This document shows positions 1-8,692 of a DNA stretch of 64,000 nt, piece after piece. The first letter of the stretch is position 1. Each line of letters opens with the position of its first letter. The stretch is from positions 310,001 to 374,000 of the forward strand of contig NZ_KB905697.1 of the NCBI RefSeq assembly GCF_000380985.1. Reading direction: 5' to 3'. A program made the position numbers and the translations under genes. This DNA is from Proteiniphilum acetatigenes DSM 18083 (GTDB lineage Bacteria > Bacteroidota > Bacteroidia > Bacteroidales > Dysgonomonadaceae). The notes beneath the pieces were generated by a model. That model saw nothing but the letters and a program-made list of their open reading frames with translations, searched no databases and was not told where the DNA came from.

Positions 1-23
1 TAACCAGCTGAGCTACATCCACC
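1..23 (-). tRNA. tRNA, 5' part only (cut by window edge)
   Basis: Read on the minus strand the first bases give an acceptor-strand sequence followed by TAGCTCAGCTGGTTA, the standard position 8-9, D-stem and D-loop of a bacterial tRNA. The anticodon lies outside the window, so the isotype cannot be read. The 5' end GGTGGATG would fit a tRNA-His with the extra G at position -1, but this is only a guess. Confidence 0.75.
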
Positions 24-182
24 GTGTTTCAAATCGAGTGCAAAGGTACATCTTTTTTCTAAATTCTCACACAAATCAGCAAAAATTTCCAGTCCAAAAT
101 TTTTAAATTCACAATAATGGTTATCTACCACATGTACCAGCGTTTAATAACATATCATCGCTATCCGTTATAAACGCGATCA

Positions 183-1487
183 TTAAAAATCTGCTGCAAT
201 TCCGTCAGGTATAATAACATAATAGATTTCATTCTTGGATTGAGGCCTCACATCTGATGTAATATGCACCGTTACATCGGTATTTTCAGAGGTGATATAA
301 GCGCAATTTGGGGTATTTCCATTTGGTTCCTCAACACCAGAGATAGGTTGATGAGCCCTAAGGTATGTCAATGGAATTGTTTTATCACCGATCATCGGGC
401 GATGAAATGTTATCGCAGCTTCAGGCACATGCCTAAAGCCATCCTTAAAATCATATGTTTCGACGAAGGCATGATTTCCACTTCTCCATTCAAGCTTTTC
501 ACCGGAGAATAACAAACGCCCTATCCGAGTTACCGTGCCATCCTTTTTGTCGGTTACCATCATACAGACCCAGGAATGGGATTCCCCTTTGAACTCTATA
601 GTCTCTTCCTTGACCAATGATAGCGTATAGGTTCCTTCCGTCCATTCATAAGGCCGCCTTACACTGCAAAACTCCCCTTCATATCCCGCACTCTCGCACA
701 GTCCGTTCTCGTACATCTCCACGTATTCCAGGCCTATGGGAGTTACGTGGTCACGACTCCAACGAGAGAAAATACCTCCTTTGCCTCCACCTACCCTTTT
801 AGTCATCTCTTTGGTAGTAAATCCTCCTATATTAGTCTGAATCCCGGCATAAAATGTCTCACCGTTAAAAGCGCCGTTAAAAGGGGCTATATAGAGAAAA
901 TAATCTGTCGACACGTCCCGGTCAATCGTTATATCCATATCTATCCGCTGGAAATCGGGTATAGAGTCTGCATAATCCCAACTGAGCACCATCAGATGCC
1001 AGGGAATTGATGGAAGCGTTATATTCTTCAACTCTGCGAGTTCATAAATGTCACCTTTAAATTCATTTATTGTGCCGGCATATTCTTCCATCCTCTGCTT
1101 CTTTCTCTCTTTCTGTATCAAGAGAAACGAATCCAGAATTTCAACCGTTTTCAAACCATTTTCATTATCTCCTTTATTGAAATACAGAGACTGCAAGAAA
1201 GGTATCATATCATCTTCAAACACACTTCCATAATATTTTTCCAGAAACAAAGGCAACTGCTGGAAAAAGCTATCCGGCCTATCCAGATGCATACTTGTCA
1301 GAAGGCTATAAGAATCTGTAGTAAAAGGGTGATAAATACTGTCTTTGTGGTGGTCGTAAAAATTGATTGCCTCATCAAATCGCGATCTGTATAACATATC
1401 TACCAATTCCTGATCGTAATTTCTCGTTTGAGAAGAAAGAGAAAGTGATCCGAAAGCAATTAACAAGACCAGAATAATGTGTTTCAT
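183..1487 (-). CDS. Secreted protein of unknown function (434 aa)
   Basis: I do not recognise this protein. An ATG start is followed by a clear Sec signal peptide (KHIILVLLIAFGSLSLSSQ, residues 2-20) with no lipobox cysteine, so it is probably periplasmic or secreted. The N-terminal half is rich in Asp, Tyr, Phe and Leu with short helical stretches (residues 25-150). The C-terminal half has alternating hydrophobic and charged residues with several Trp and Gly, which looks like beta-sheet. No catalytic motif was identified. It stands alone between a tRNA and the divergent 1892 gene. The ORF is intact and its codon use resembles the neighbours. The function is unassigned. Confidence 0.75.
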   Translation of the reverse strand: MKHIILVLLIAFGSLSLSSQTRNYDQELVDMLYRSRFDEAINFYDHHKDSIYHPFTTDSYSLLTSMHLDRPDSFFQQLPLFLEKYYGSVFEDDMIPFLQSLYFNKGDNENGLKTVEILDSFLLIQKERKKQRMEEYAGTINEFKGDIYELAELKNITLPSIPWHLMVLSWDYADSIPDFQRIDMDITIDRDVSTDYFLYIAPFNGAFNGETFYAGIQTNIGGFTTKEMTKRVGGGKGGIFSRWSRDHVTPIGLEYVEMYENGLCESAGYEGEFCSVRRPYEWTEGTYTLSLVKEETIEFKGESHSWVCMMVTDKKDGTVTRIGRLLFSGEKLEWRSGNHAFVETYDFKDGFRHVPEAAITFHRPMIGDKTIPLTYLRAHQPISGVEEPNGNTPNCAYITSENTDVTVHITSDVRPQSKNEIYYVIIPDGIAADF

Positions 1488-1829
1488 ACTACTTCTTTTA
1501 AAAAGTTGATATATCTTTTACCTTCAAGATTAACGGAAGATCATTTTTTATTAAAAGTTAACCAGGCACAATGTGGCTGAAATATAGAGCAATAAAACGA
1601 CAAAAACAAATTTTTATATATTTTTAATCAATCTATGGAAATATATTGACAATTTACCCATTCACAAAAATCAAAAGATTATGATTGCGAAGAACAACCT
1701 GAACCAATACCTGCGAACATAAGATTTTTATGCTTCAAAACAGTAAAATTTCCTCTGATATATTCTTCTTGCACGAAAAAATATTATATTTACAGAATAT
1801 TAGATGCGCCTCGGACAAGCTCAAACGAG
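1488..1829. other. AT-rich intergenic stretch without recognised gene
   Basis: This stretch separates the divergent genes at 1487 and 1892. No ORF of interest is visible on either strand. The rightmost part (1814-1840) contains an inverted repeat with arms GACAAGC and GCTTGTC plus CAAAC/GTTTG, which overlaps the promoter listed next. The rest is AT-rich and shows nothing that I can name. Confidence 0.5.
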
Positions 1830-1861
1830 TTTGGCTTGTCTCTCGGTTTTCACTATATTTG
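1830..1861 (+). promoter_or_regulatory. Bacteroidota-type promoter for the 1892 gene
   Basis: TTTG at 1830-1833 is followed after exactly 20 bases by TATATTTG at 1854-1861. This matches the Bacteroidota primary sigma consensus TTTG-N19-21-TAnnTTTG. Transcription would start near 1868, giving a short leader of about 24 nt before the GTG start at 1892. The -33 element sits within the right half of the 1814-1840 inverted repeat, which could be an operator. Confidence 0.6.
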
Positions 1862-1891
1862 AAGTTGTTTTAATCAAAAAACGAATAGACT

Positions 1892-2485
1892 GTGTCAAAA
1901 AAAGTCAAACTGTCCGTATTGGGAATATCTTTCAGTCAGGTGCAGGCCGGAGCTTATGCACTTATTTTTGCGGAGGAGAACGGTATACGCCGGCTACCGA
2001 TTGTCATTGGTACACCTGAGGCACAATCCATTGCCATTGTAATGGAAGGGATTATCCCACCCAGACCTCTTTCGCACGACCTTATTTGTTCTATCTGGAA
2101 TGAACTGGGGATTGAATTGTTGGAAGTTTTGATCCATAAGTTTGAAGACGGTGCATTTTTCTCGGAATTACTACTATTACAAAACGGCAAAGAGTATCGC
2201 ATCGACTCCCGCACCTCCGACGCAGTAGCATTAGCGATCCGCACCCACTCCCCGATTTTCACGACTGAGGAGATCATGCAAAAGATGGCAATCGTTTTCG
2301 ATGAGCAGGCACCCGCAAGTTCAACAGAGTTGGAAAGTAGTGAACCCGTTCAGGGGGACGAGGAATTATCGGATCTAAGATTGGACACTCTTAAGAATCG
2401 TCTTAACGATGCAGTGAAGGAGGAGAATTACGAACTGGCGACCCGCCTGCGTGATGAAATAAACCGAAGGGAAAATAAATCCTGA
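1892..2485 (+). CDS. Bifunctional nuclease family protein (DUF151 + UVR motif)
   Basis: The 197-residue protein has an N-terminal DUF151/BFN domain (about residues 4-135), including the family-typical stretch IDSRTSDAVALAIR at 104-117. A C-terminal UvrB/UvrC-type UVR motif (about 163-195, with KEENYELATRLRDEI) follows an acidic linker. Members of this family are called bifunctional nucleases after a plant homologue with DNase and RNase activity. The bacterial role is not well settled. The start is a GTG 24 nt after the predicted transcription start. An ATG does not occur in a suitable place. rsmE follows after 10 nt, so the two are probably co-transcribed. Confidence 0.88.
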   Translation: MSKKVKLSVLGISFSQVQAGAYALIFAEENGIRRLPIVIGTPEAQSIAIVMEGIIPPRPLSHDLICSIWNELGIELLEVLIHKFEDGAFFSELLLLQNGKEYRIDSRTSDAVALAIRTHSPIFTTEEIMQKMAIVFDEQAPASSTELESSEPVQGDEELSDLRLDTLKNRLNDAVKEENYELATRLRDEINRRENKS

Positions 2486-2495
2486 ACCCAGGCTT

Positions 2496-3203
2496 ATGGC
2501 TGACACACTCTTCTATTCACCCACTATCCTGCAAAGTTGCCGACTTCCAGAAAAGGAATCACAGCACTGTGTAAAAGTACTTCGTATGCGGGAAGGGGAC
2601 AAGTTAACCGTCACCGACGGGAAAGGTTTCTTTTACGAATGCATACTTATCCAGGCCAATCCAAAGCAATGCATGGTGAGTATTCAAAACAGCATTGAGA
2701 AACCTAAAGGGTGGGATTATAATCTCCGGGTGGCTTTTGCCCCTACCAAACAGATGGAACGGAACGAATGGTTTGTGGAAAAAGCCGTAGAAGTAGGGAT
2801 TGATACCGTTATACCGATTCTCTGTCACTATTCCGAACGAAAAGATATCAAAACAGAACGTTTGGAAAAAATTGCCGTTTCGGCAATGAAACAATCACAA
2901 CAGGCTTTCCTTCCTGAGATTGAAAAGTTAACAGGATTCAAGGATATCATATCCCGGCCGTTTAACGGTAAAAAATTTATTGCCCATTGCTATGATCTTC
3001 CCAAAGAACCACTGGCACAACACTACAAAAAGGGTAAAAATGTCCTTATCCTTATCGGGCCCGAAGGAGATTTCAGCCAGGAGGAGGTAGAAGAAGCAAT
3101 TGCTGCCGGTTTTGAACCTGTCACCCTAAGCGAATCGCGGCTTCGGACTGAAACTGCCTGCCTTGCGGCAGTACAGACTATACATGTGATAAACTCCCTA
3201 TAA
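2496..3203 (+). CDS. rsmE: 16S rRNA (uracil(1498)-N(3))-methyltransferase
   Basis: RsmE uses S-adenosylmethionine to methylate N3 of U1498 in 16S rRNA. The 235-aa length is usual. The N-terminal PUA-like RNA-binding region (about 1-70) is followed by the knotted SPOUT fold. The SAM-binding motifs are clear: LILIGPEGDFS at 184-194 and LSESRLRTETA at 211-221. The gene starts with ATG 10 nt after the DUF151 gene, in the same transcription unit. It converges with the large minus-strand gene ending at 3241. Confidence 0.95.
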   Translation: MADTLFYSPTILQSCRLPEKESQHCVKVLRMREGDKLTVTDGKGFFYECILIQANPKQCMVSIQNSIEKPKGWDYNLRVAFAPTKQMERNEWFVEKAVEVGIDTVIPILCHYSERKDIKTERLEKIAVSAMKQSQQAFLPEIEKLTGFKDIISRPFNGKKFIAHCYDLPKEPLAQHYKKGKNVLILIGPEGDFSQEEVEEAIAAGFEPVTLSESRLRTETACLAAVQTIHVINSL

Positions 3204-3240
3204 TAATCTATCCCCAGACAAATCATCTTGCCACAGCAGC

Positions 3241-5880
3241 TTAATATGTGCTTTCTACCGTAACTTCTTTTTCCAACCGGATTATTTTGCCTGCGCTGGT
3301 AACACCTTCGCCAATGACCTGATAAGTGGTCGGCGTATCGGCAGAATAAAACTCCACCCATGCTTCTCCCTCCTTAGAGAACTGCACATTCGGTCTCCAA
3401 TAGATTGTAGTGCGGAGATCGGGTGATGATGACTCTTTCTGTTCCTGCGTTTCATAAGCCGGTGTATAAAATTCTGCAGGAAGCTGATAGCCCAAGGGTT
3501 TTATCCTGTCGATATTCAACGATTTTACGTTTTTCTGAACAAAGCCACGTTTTGTCGTTATTACAACAGCACCCTCGGTATTAGGAGCATAAGTAAACAA
3601 GCCCAAATTATTTTTAAGAACAAACAAGTTATCGACATCACCTATATCAATCGATTCAATCTGGAAATTTTCGTATTTTACACCATCAATAATAAATAAC
3701 ACGGGTTTATCAGATTGAGTAGTGGTCACTTTATCGAAGCCACTGACAACCAGACTGGGGTTGGAGACCAACAACGATCGGAAGCTACTGTAATTCCGTT
3801 TTTCCAGATCTTCCGCAGTAACCAGTCCCGATGCATAGAGAGAAGAATAGTACATTGATTCTTTGTATTTTTCTAATTTTGGAGCAGAGACAGTAACCTC
3901 TTCCAGCATAATTGTACGTATGCCGTATTTCAAACTATACTCTTCATTGGCTTTCTTCATATAAGCGTCTAAATCAACAGTCGGCTGACCAGTCGCCAGG
4001 CTGCGTATGGGAATAGTAGAAAAAGTGTAATCAGGAAAAGTTTCCTGGTCTAAATGAATAATATTACGTCTTCCTCCTTTCTTGCTCAATGATTGTACCG
4101 TAATTTCGGTGTTTTCAGGATATTCCACTTTAAACATAAAGCGCCCTTTCTCATCTGCCTTCGTTGTTTCCCCGCTATACAGTGAATCCAGGGTGGCATA
4201 CAGGCTAATCTCTCCTTCCTTCAGACTTCCAAATAAAACTTCTGATCTTCCACTTATTTCCTGAAATTCCTCAGGACGAAACTGATCGGGAACAGCTATA
4301 TTTCCCTTAAGCACTTCAGGGATATCGTATCGTCTCCACCCTTGGGTCAGCATTAATGCATCGAGTGCATATTTATCCGCAATAGCATAGTCTTTAAAAT
4401 AACTGGCGGGTGATTCTATAAAACCTTTCAGTTCTGAAGAGAGTAAAAGAGTAGAAAGCAAGCTGGTTGTCGTGTCCTGGCGAACAGCGTTTTTATCGGT
4501 CACAGCCACTGCTATATTGTCGGAGAAGGCAATTGTGTCGGAATCTGCCAGTCGCAGCCTGAGACGGATGAGTTGCCTCCGCTTGTATGCCGGGGATGAT
4601 AATTCGGTATCCAAAGCAGCAAAATCATTCGGATTCAAATTAAATACCATCCGCTCGCTGAGAATTTCATTCTTATTACTCAAGAGGAGAATGCTTATGA
4701 TTCCGGTTGGGAAATTATTAGCAGCAAAGGAATAGGTTCTTGATGGGTTTTCCCAAAGCTGATGGAAATAAACTACGCCTTTGTTGTGTACCAGGATATA
4801 TACGGGATCATCCGGCACCGCATTCCCTCTCAGCATCGAGACTACGATTCTATTTTCGCCGGTAAGCCTGGCAGAAACCGTTCTTGAGCGAAAGTCGGGA
4901 ATAGGGAGATCTATCCGTTTTGTATCACTGGTTTTCGTCTTGCAGACAGCGTAATACTTTTCATTTGCCTGGGGAATAAAATTAAAAAAACCCATACCGA
5001 ATTTCAAGGCTCTGAATTGTACAATCTCCTCGTCTTTCGAATTGAACAGGGTACCGGTCACCTCTTCACTCAATCCTGAAGGATTAATGGCTTTAAAACC
5101 TACCTGACATGTCTGACCGGGAACGAGATAACCTCCCTCGGGGTGGAAGGTGATGTCAAAATCGTTTGTATCATACGGTATCGGATAATATTTGTTATAT
5201 TTTCTTCCGTTATGTACAACACCTAACAGCAAATTGCGGTTATTCCTTTTCCTTGTGAATAAGAAATCCCATTTAAAATTGCTGCTACTATCCGGAGAGA
5301 TTCTTCTTTCAGCTTCATCTAAAAGTTGAAAAGTCACAATGTCGGGGGTTATGGTATCTTTGCCTGCAGTATCTACAAATTTGAAATTCACATTTACCCT
5401 GTTTCCGTTTACCACAAAATTGGGGACAGGCTCAATCTGTAAGGAATAAGGATCCAGCACCTGAATTGTCTTCTTAAAGAAAGCCTCGTTCCCCTGATTT
5501 TTCATATACCGGGTGTATGCCCTTATGGTATAATTGCCTTCCGGAAGCTCTTCATCCAGATCGAGATAACCCGAATAAACACCGATGCTGTCGGGTCTGA
5601 TTTTGATCCGCTGTATCATCTGGTCAAAAGGACTGAATAATTCAACATACACATACCTGCTTAAAAAAGCAGGCATATTGGTGGTCGCTTCAACCAGATG
5701 GCTTCGGAGCCAAACACGTTCGCCCGATAAATAAGCAGATTTATCCGTTTGGACGTGTATTTTTTCATGGGAAAACCTTGCCAGTTGTTCCATAAACCGA
5801 TTGGTCACCTCATCCGGCTCCTGGGCGAAAATAATCCCGGAAATACTCAAAAGAAAAAGGATGGAGATTAACTTTTGCAT
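3241..5880 (-). CDS. MG2-type surface protein with TonB-receptor plug domain, no barrel
   Basis: This 879-aa exported protein has a signal peptide (residues 1-19, ending near FAQ). An alpha-2-macroglobulin MG2-like macroglobulin region follows (about 35-140, with HVQTDKSAYLSGERVWLRS and YSGYLDLDEELPEGNYTIRAYT). The middle consists of beta-rich Ig-like regions. A TonB-receptor plug-like segment near the C-terminus (about 675-790) includes DKPVLFIIDGVKY and ANTEGAVVITTKRG-type sequence. There is no SusC-type beta-barrel after the plug, and the protein ends about 90 residues later. Such MG2-plug proteins are widespread in Bacteroidota and their function is not established. It is a single gene. 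A TATATTTG-like -7 element lies on the minus strand at 5912-5919. Confidence 0.8.
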   Translation of the reverse strand: MQKLISILFLLSISGIIFAQEPDEVTNRFMEQLARFSHEKIHVQTDKSAYLSGERVWLRSHLVEATTNMPAFLSRYVYVELFSPFDQMIQRIKIRPDSIGVYSGYLDLDEELPEGNYTIRAYTRYMKNQGNEAFFKKTIQVLDPYSLQIEPVPNFVVNGNRVNVNFKFVDTAGKDTITPDIVTFQLLDEAERRISPDSSSNFKWDFLFTRKRNNRNLLLGVVHNGRKYNKYYPIPYDTNDFDITFHPEGGYLVPGQTCQVGFKAINPSGLSEEVTGTLFNSKDEEIVQFRALKFGMGFFNFIPQANEKYYAVCKTKTSDTKRIDLPIPDFRSRTVSARLTGENRIVVSMLRGNAVPDDPVYILVHNKGVVYFHQLWENPSRTYSFAANNFPTGIISILLLSNKNEILSERMVFNLNPNDFAALDTELSSPAYKRRQLIRLRLRLADSDTIAFSDNIAVAVTDKNAVRQDTTTSLLSTLLLSSELKGFIESPASYFKDYAIADKYALDALMLTQGWRRYDIPEVLKGNIAVPDQFRPEEFQEISGRSEVLFGSLKEGEISLYATLDSLYSGETTKADEKGRFMFKVEYPENTEITVQSLSKKGGRRNIIHLDQETFPDYTFSTIPIRSLATGQPTVDLDAYMKKANEEYSLKYGIRTIMLEEVTVSAPKLEKYKESMYYSSLYASGLVTAEDLEKRNYSSFRSLLVSNPSLVVSGFDKVTTTQSDKPVLFIIDGVKYENFQIESIDIGDVDNLFVLKNNLGLFTYAPNTEGAVVITTKRGFVQKNVKSLNIDRIKPLGYQLPAEFYTPAYETQEQKESSSPDLRTTIYWRPNVQFSKEGEAWVEFYSADTPTTYQVIGEGVTSAGKIIRLEKEVTVESTY

Positions 5881-5911
5881 GATACAAGAAATTTATTATC
5901 AATCACTAAGG

Positions 5912-5919
5912 CAAATATA
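5912..5919 (-). promoter_or_regulatory. Candidate -7 element for the MG2/plug gene
   Basis: On the minus strand this reads TATATTTG, a perfect TAnnTTTG. It lies 32 bases upstream of the ATG at 5880. I find no TTTG at the expected 19-21 base spacing, so only the -7 half is supported. Confidence 0.4.
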
Positions 5920-6043
5920 GGGCATTTTTCCGACAAAAGTAAAGGTTTCGACGGATTTTACATTTCCATAGAGTAAAGTCTGTCTCTTTTTGACCTTATC
6001 AGACTTCTTTCTTTACCGTGCAGGAAGAAATGATATTTTTTTG

Positions 6044-6051
6044 TATTTTTG
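6044..6051 (+). promoter_or_regulatory. Candidate -7 element for the M81 peptidase gene
   Basis: TATTTTTG matches TAnnTTTG and lies about 105 bases upstream of the ATG at 6157. No TTTG is seen at the usual spacing upstream, so support is weak. Confidence 0.3.
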
Positions 6052-6156
6052 TCTTAATATTATGCTTGGGTAAATATTTTTTTCGTTTCAGCACTTTGAT
6101 AATCAAAATTTTGCCCGAAACATACAACTTTTATTAATTTTTTAGGTATTACTGCA

Positions 6157-7719
6157 ATGAAAAAGAACCTTCTTATCCTCGCTTTTGGCCTGTTATTTCT
6201 TGCAACAGGTTGTAATGTTGACAGTGCGAAAAAAGAGTTGCCAAGAATTGCCATCGCGGGCATTGCCATCGAGTCCAGCACATTTTCACCGGCGGTGACA
6301 CATGAAGAGGCTTTCAGAGCGCGCACAGGAGAAGAGATATTCTCTTACTATCCCTTTATGTCCCCCGACTCGGGAATAATTAACCGTGCCGAATGGCTTC
6401 CCACCCTCCGCGGACATGCCATGCCTGGAGGTATTGTCACACGCGAGGCATATGAATCGTTGGTGATAAAGACTTTGGACATGTTGAAAGAGATATTGCC
6501 TTTGGACGCAGTTTTCTTCGATATTCACGGCGCAATGAGTGTACAGGGGTTAGATGATCCGGAAGGTGATTTTCTGGTTCGCATTCGTGACGTAGTAGGC
6601 ACTGATGTATTGATCTCCACATCGATGGATCCGCACGGAAGTGTCTCACCCCGCCTGGCACAGAATACCGACCTGATAACCAGCTACCGGCTCTCTCCCC
6701 ACGAAGATGCTATCGAAACGAAAAAAAGGGCCGTCACCAACCTGCTCGACAGGCTGGAAGGCGGAAAGGGAAAACCAGCTTATAAAGCGTGGATTCCTGT
6801 TCCTATTCTGCTCCCGGGTGAAAAAACAAGTACCCGCATCGAACCGGGGAAAACTCTTACCGGCCAGATTCCCGGGCTGCTTGAAGAGGATAAGGTGATC
6901 GATGCCTCCGTCTGGTTATCTTACCCCTGGGCTGATGCACCGCGAAACCATGGAGTGGTAATGGCATATGGAGACGATAAAGAAGCAGTAGCCAGGGTAG
7001 CTGAAAAGCTGGCACATCATTTCTGGAACGTAAGGAAAGAATTTGATTTTGTAGCTCCCACTACTTATCTGGATAATGCATTGGCACAAGCATTGGCAAG
7101 CGATAAAAAACCATTTATCATTAGTGATATGGGAGATAATCCTACTGCCGGTGGTGCGGGAGATGTCACCTGGACATTGCATGAGCTTTTCAAACGCCCC
7201 GAGTTCCGGTCGTCCGGGAACAAAACTTTGATCTATGCATCCATTCCCGGTCCGGAATTGGTCAGACAAGCCATTGAAGCAGGGATTGGCGGACAGGTAG
7301 ATGGTATGGCGGGTGCCGAAGTGGATAATCGTTATGCGCCGCCAATTCGCCTGAAGGGAGAGGTGACGGCCATTGATGAAGATGAAGACAATGCCAAAGC
7401 TGTGGTGAAAAGTGGCAATATCTACACCATTGTAACGGAAAAAAGGACGGCCTATCACTACGAGAAGAACTTCACCGACCTGGGATTAAATCCGAGAGAA
7501 ACTGATATTTTAGTGGTGAAGATAGGATACCTTGTGCCAGAATTGTACGATATGCGCGGCGATTGGGTGATGGCGCTTACACCCGGTGGTGTGGATCAGG
7601 ATCTGTTGAGGTTACCGTATGAGAGAGTTCAACGCCCGATCTATCCGCTTGACCCGGATATGGAAGATCCCGATCTCAGTGCACGGTTTATTCCTCTTTC
7701 AGACGAAATAAAAAGATAA
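6157..7719 (+). CDS. M81 family metallopeptidase (MlrC-like), lipoprotein
   Basis: The 520-aa protein belongs to the M81/MlrC family, named for an enzyme that degrades linearised microcystin peptides. In most bacteria the true substrate is unknown. The zinc ligands known for MlrC (Asp-x-His, then a distal His) have clear counterparts: Asp122 and His124 in FFDIHGAMS, and His160 in SMDPHGSVS. A conserved C-terminal-domain segment DMGDNPTAGGAGDVTW is present at about 325-340. The N-terminus (LLFLATGC, Cys19) is a type II signal peptide, so the enzyme should be membrane-anchored on the periplasmic or surface side. This is less usual because many family members are cytosolic. It is followed by nth after 43 nt. 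Confidence 0.85.
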   Translation: MKKNLLILAFGLLFLATGCNVDSAKKELPRIAIAGIAIESSTFSPAVTHEEAFRARTGEEIFSYYPFMSPDSGIINRAEWLPTLRGHAMPGGIVTREAYESLVIKTLDMLKEILPLDAVFFDIHGAMSVQGLDDPEGDFLVRIRDVVGTDVLISTSMDPHGSVSPRLAQNTDLITSYRLSPHEDAIETKKRAVTNLLDRLEGGKGKPAYKAWIPVPILLPGEKTSTRIEPGKTLTGQIPGLLEEDKVIDASVWLSYPWADAPRNHGVVMAYGDDKEAVARVAEKLAHHFWNVRKEFDFVAPTTYLDNALAQALASDKKPFIISDMGDNPTAGGAGDVTWTLHELFKRPEFRSSGNKTLIYASIPGPELVRQAIEAGIGGQVDGMAGAEVDNRYAPPIRLKGEVTAIDEDEDNAKAVVKSGNIYTIVTEKRTAYHYEKNFTDLGLNPRETDILVVKIGYLVPELYDMRGDWVMALTPGGVDQDLLRLPYERVQRPIYPLDPDMEDPDLSARFIPLSDEIKR

Positions 7720-7762
7720 AGTGATTTGGAAAAATGATATTGCAGAATTAATTAGCTGAATA

Positions 7763-8446
7763 ATGACCAAAAAGGAGCGTTACAAAAAGGTACTCGACTG
7801 GTTTATAGAAAATGCGGAATCAGCCGAGACGGAATTGCATTACCAGAACGATTATCAATTGCTGGTAGCGGTAATACTCTCCGCGCAGTGTACCGACAGG
7901 CGGGTGAATATGGTCACGCCTGCTTTGTTCGAAGCGTTTCCCACACCTGACGTGATGGCTGTTTCAACCCCCGAAGCAGTTTTCGAATACATCAAATCCT
8001 GCTCCTATCCCAATAACAAAGCAAAAAATCTGGTCGGGATGGCAAAAAAGCTGCTCTCCGACTTCGGGGGTGAAGTGCCTAACGATATCGACTCGTTGCT
8101 TACCATCCCGGGCGTTGGCCGTAAAACAGCCAATGTGATGCTGGCTGTCGCATTCAATAAACCTGCCATGCCCGTAGATACGCATGTTTTCCGTGTAGCA
8201 AACCGCATCGGATTGACCGACAATTCCAAAACACCACTTGAAACAGAACGGGAACTGGTGAAATATATTCCGGCAGAATTGCTCTCAAAAGCACATCATT
8301 GGCTTATCCTACATGGGCGATACATCTGCGTGGCGCGAAGACCGAAATGTGAGATCTGCGGTCTCAGCCCATGGTGTAAGTATTACAAGAAAAAAAGAGG
8401 AGGGTTATCTGGTGTTACGATAAATCCCTCCTCTATAAGCCCTTAA
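7763..8446 (+). CDS. nth: Endonuclease III (DNA glycosylase/AP lyase)
   Basis: Nth removes oxidised pyrimidines from DNA and cuts the abasic site in base-excision repair. The helix-hairpin-helix is at 113-124 (LTIPGVGRKTAN) with the catalytic Lys121. The catalytic Asp139 is in PVDTHV. The four [4Fe-4S] cysteines are Cys189, Cys196, Cys199 and Cys205 in the classical C-x6-C-x2-C-x5-C spacing. The last ~16 residues (RGGLSGVTINPSSISP) are encoded by a terminator-like hairpin and follow the usual C-terminal end of the family. They may be a recent read-through extension. Confidence 0.95.
   Translation: MTKKERYKKVLDWFIENAESAETELHYQNDYQLLVAVILSAQCTDRRVNMVTPALFEAFPTPDVMAVSTPEAVFEYIKSCSYPNNKAKNLVGMAKKLLSDFGGEVPNDIDSLLTIPGVGRKTANVMLAVAFNKPAMPVDTHVFRVANRIGLTDNSKTPLETERELVKYIPAELLSKAHHWLILHGRYICVARRPKCEICGLSPWCKYYKKKRGGLSGVTINPSSISP
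8396..8434 (-). terminator. Intrinsic terminator shared by nth and the small membrane protein gene
   Basis: The arms AGAGGAGGG (8396-8404) and CCCTCCTCT (8426-8434) pair perfectly over 9 bp, with a further TTAT/ATAA pair inside. On the minus strand the stem is followed directly by a T-run (TTTTTTCTTG), the textbook form for ending the gene at 8674-8456. It lies inside the 3' end of nth. On the plus strand a weaker T-run follows about 12 nt later. Confidence 0.75.
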
Positions 8447-8455
8447 TTTTTTAGT

Positions 8456-8674
8456 CTATTCTGCGTTAGGTATTTCTTTTTTCCTATGCAGCACCAGATA
8501 CACGATCGGCAGAATTCCAACGGTATTGAATATCGCAATAAAGATAAACCACACCAGATGATTGTTTCGTGCCGATTTCCACATAGCGATCACTTTCATC
8601 ACTGCATCGAATAGTGCAAGCACCACAATTACAATGATGCCCCAAATCGGGAGATTTGCTAAGCTGTCGGGCAT
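8456..8674 (-). CDS. Small membrane protein, DUF5652-like
   Basis: The 72-aa protein has two hydrophobic helices (about 9-29 and 41-62) separated by a short loop containing MWKSARNNH, and a charged tail LHRKKEIPNAE. The pattern (helix, WKSARN, helix ending in YLVLHRK) resembles small DUF5652-type membrane proteins of Bacteroidota, but I assign the family from memory of the pattern only. It starts 18 nt from... the galM-like gene's stop lies 18 nt upstream of the other end, so it is probably transcribed separately from galM, being downstream of a different stop. No function is known. Confidence 0.7.
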   Translation of the reverse strand: MPDSLANLPIWGIIVIVVLALFDAVMKVIAMWKSARNNHLVWFIFIAIFNTVGILPIVYLVLHRKKEIPNAE

Positions 8675-8692
8675 AATTAAAAATGTTTTAAA

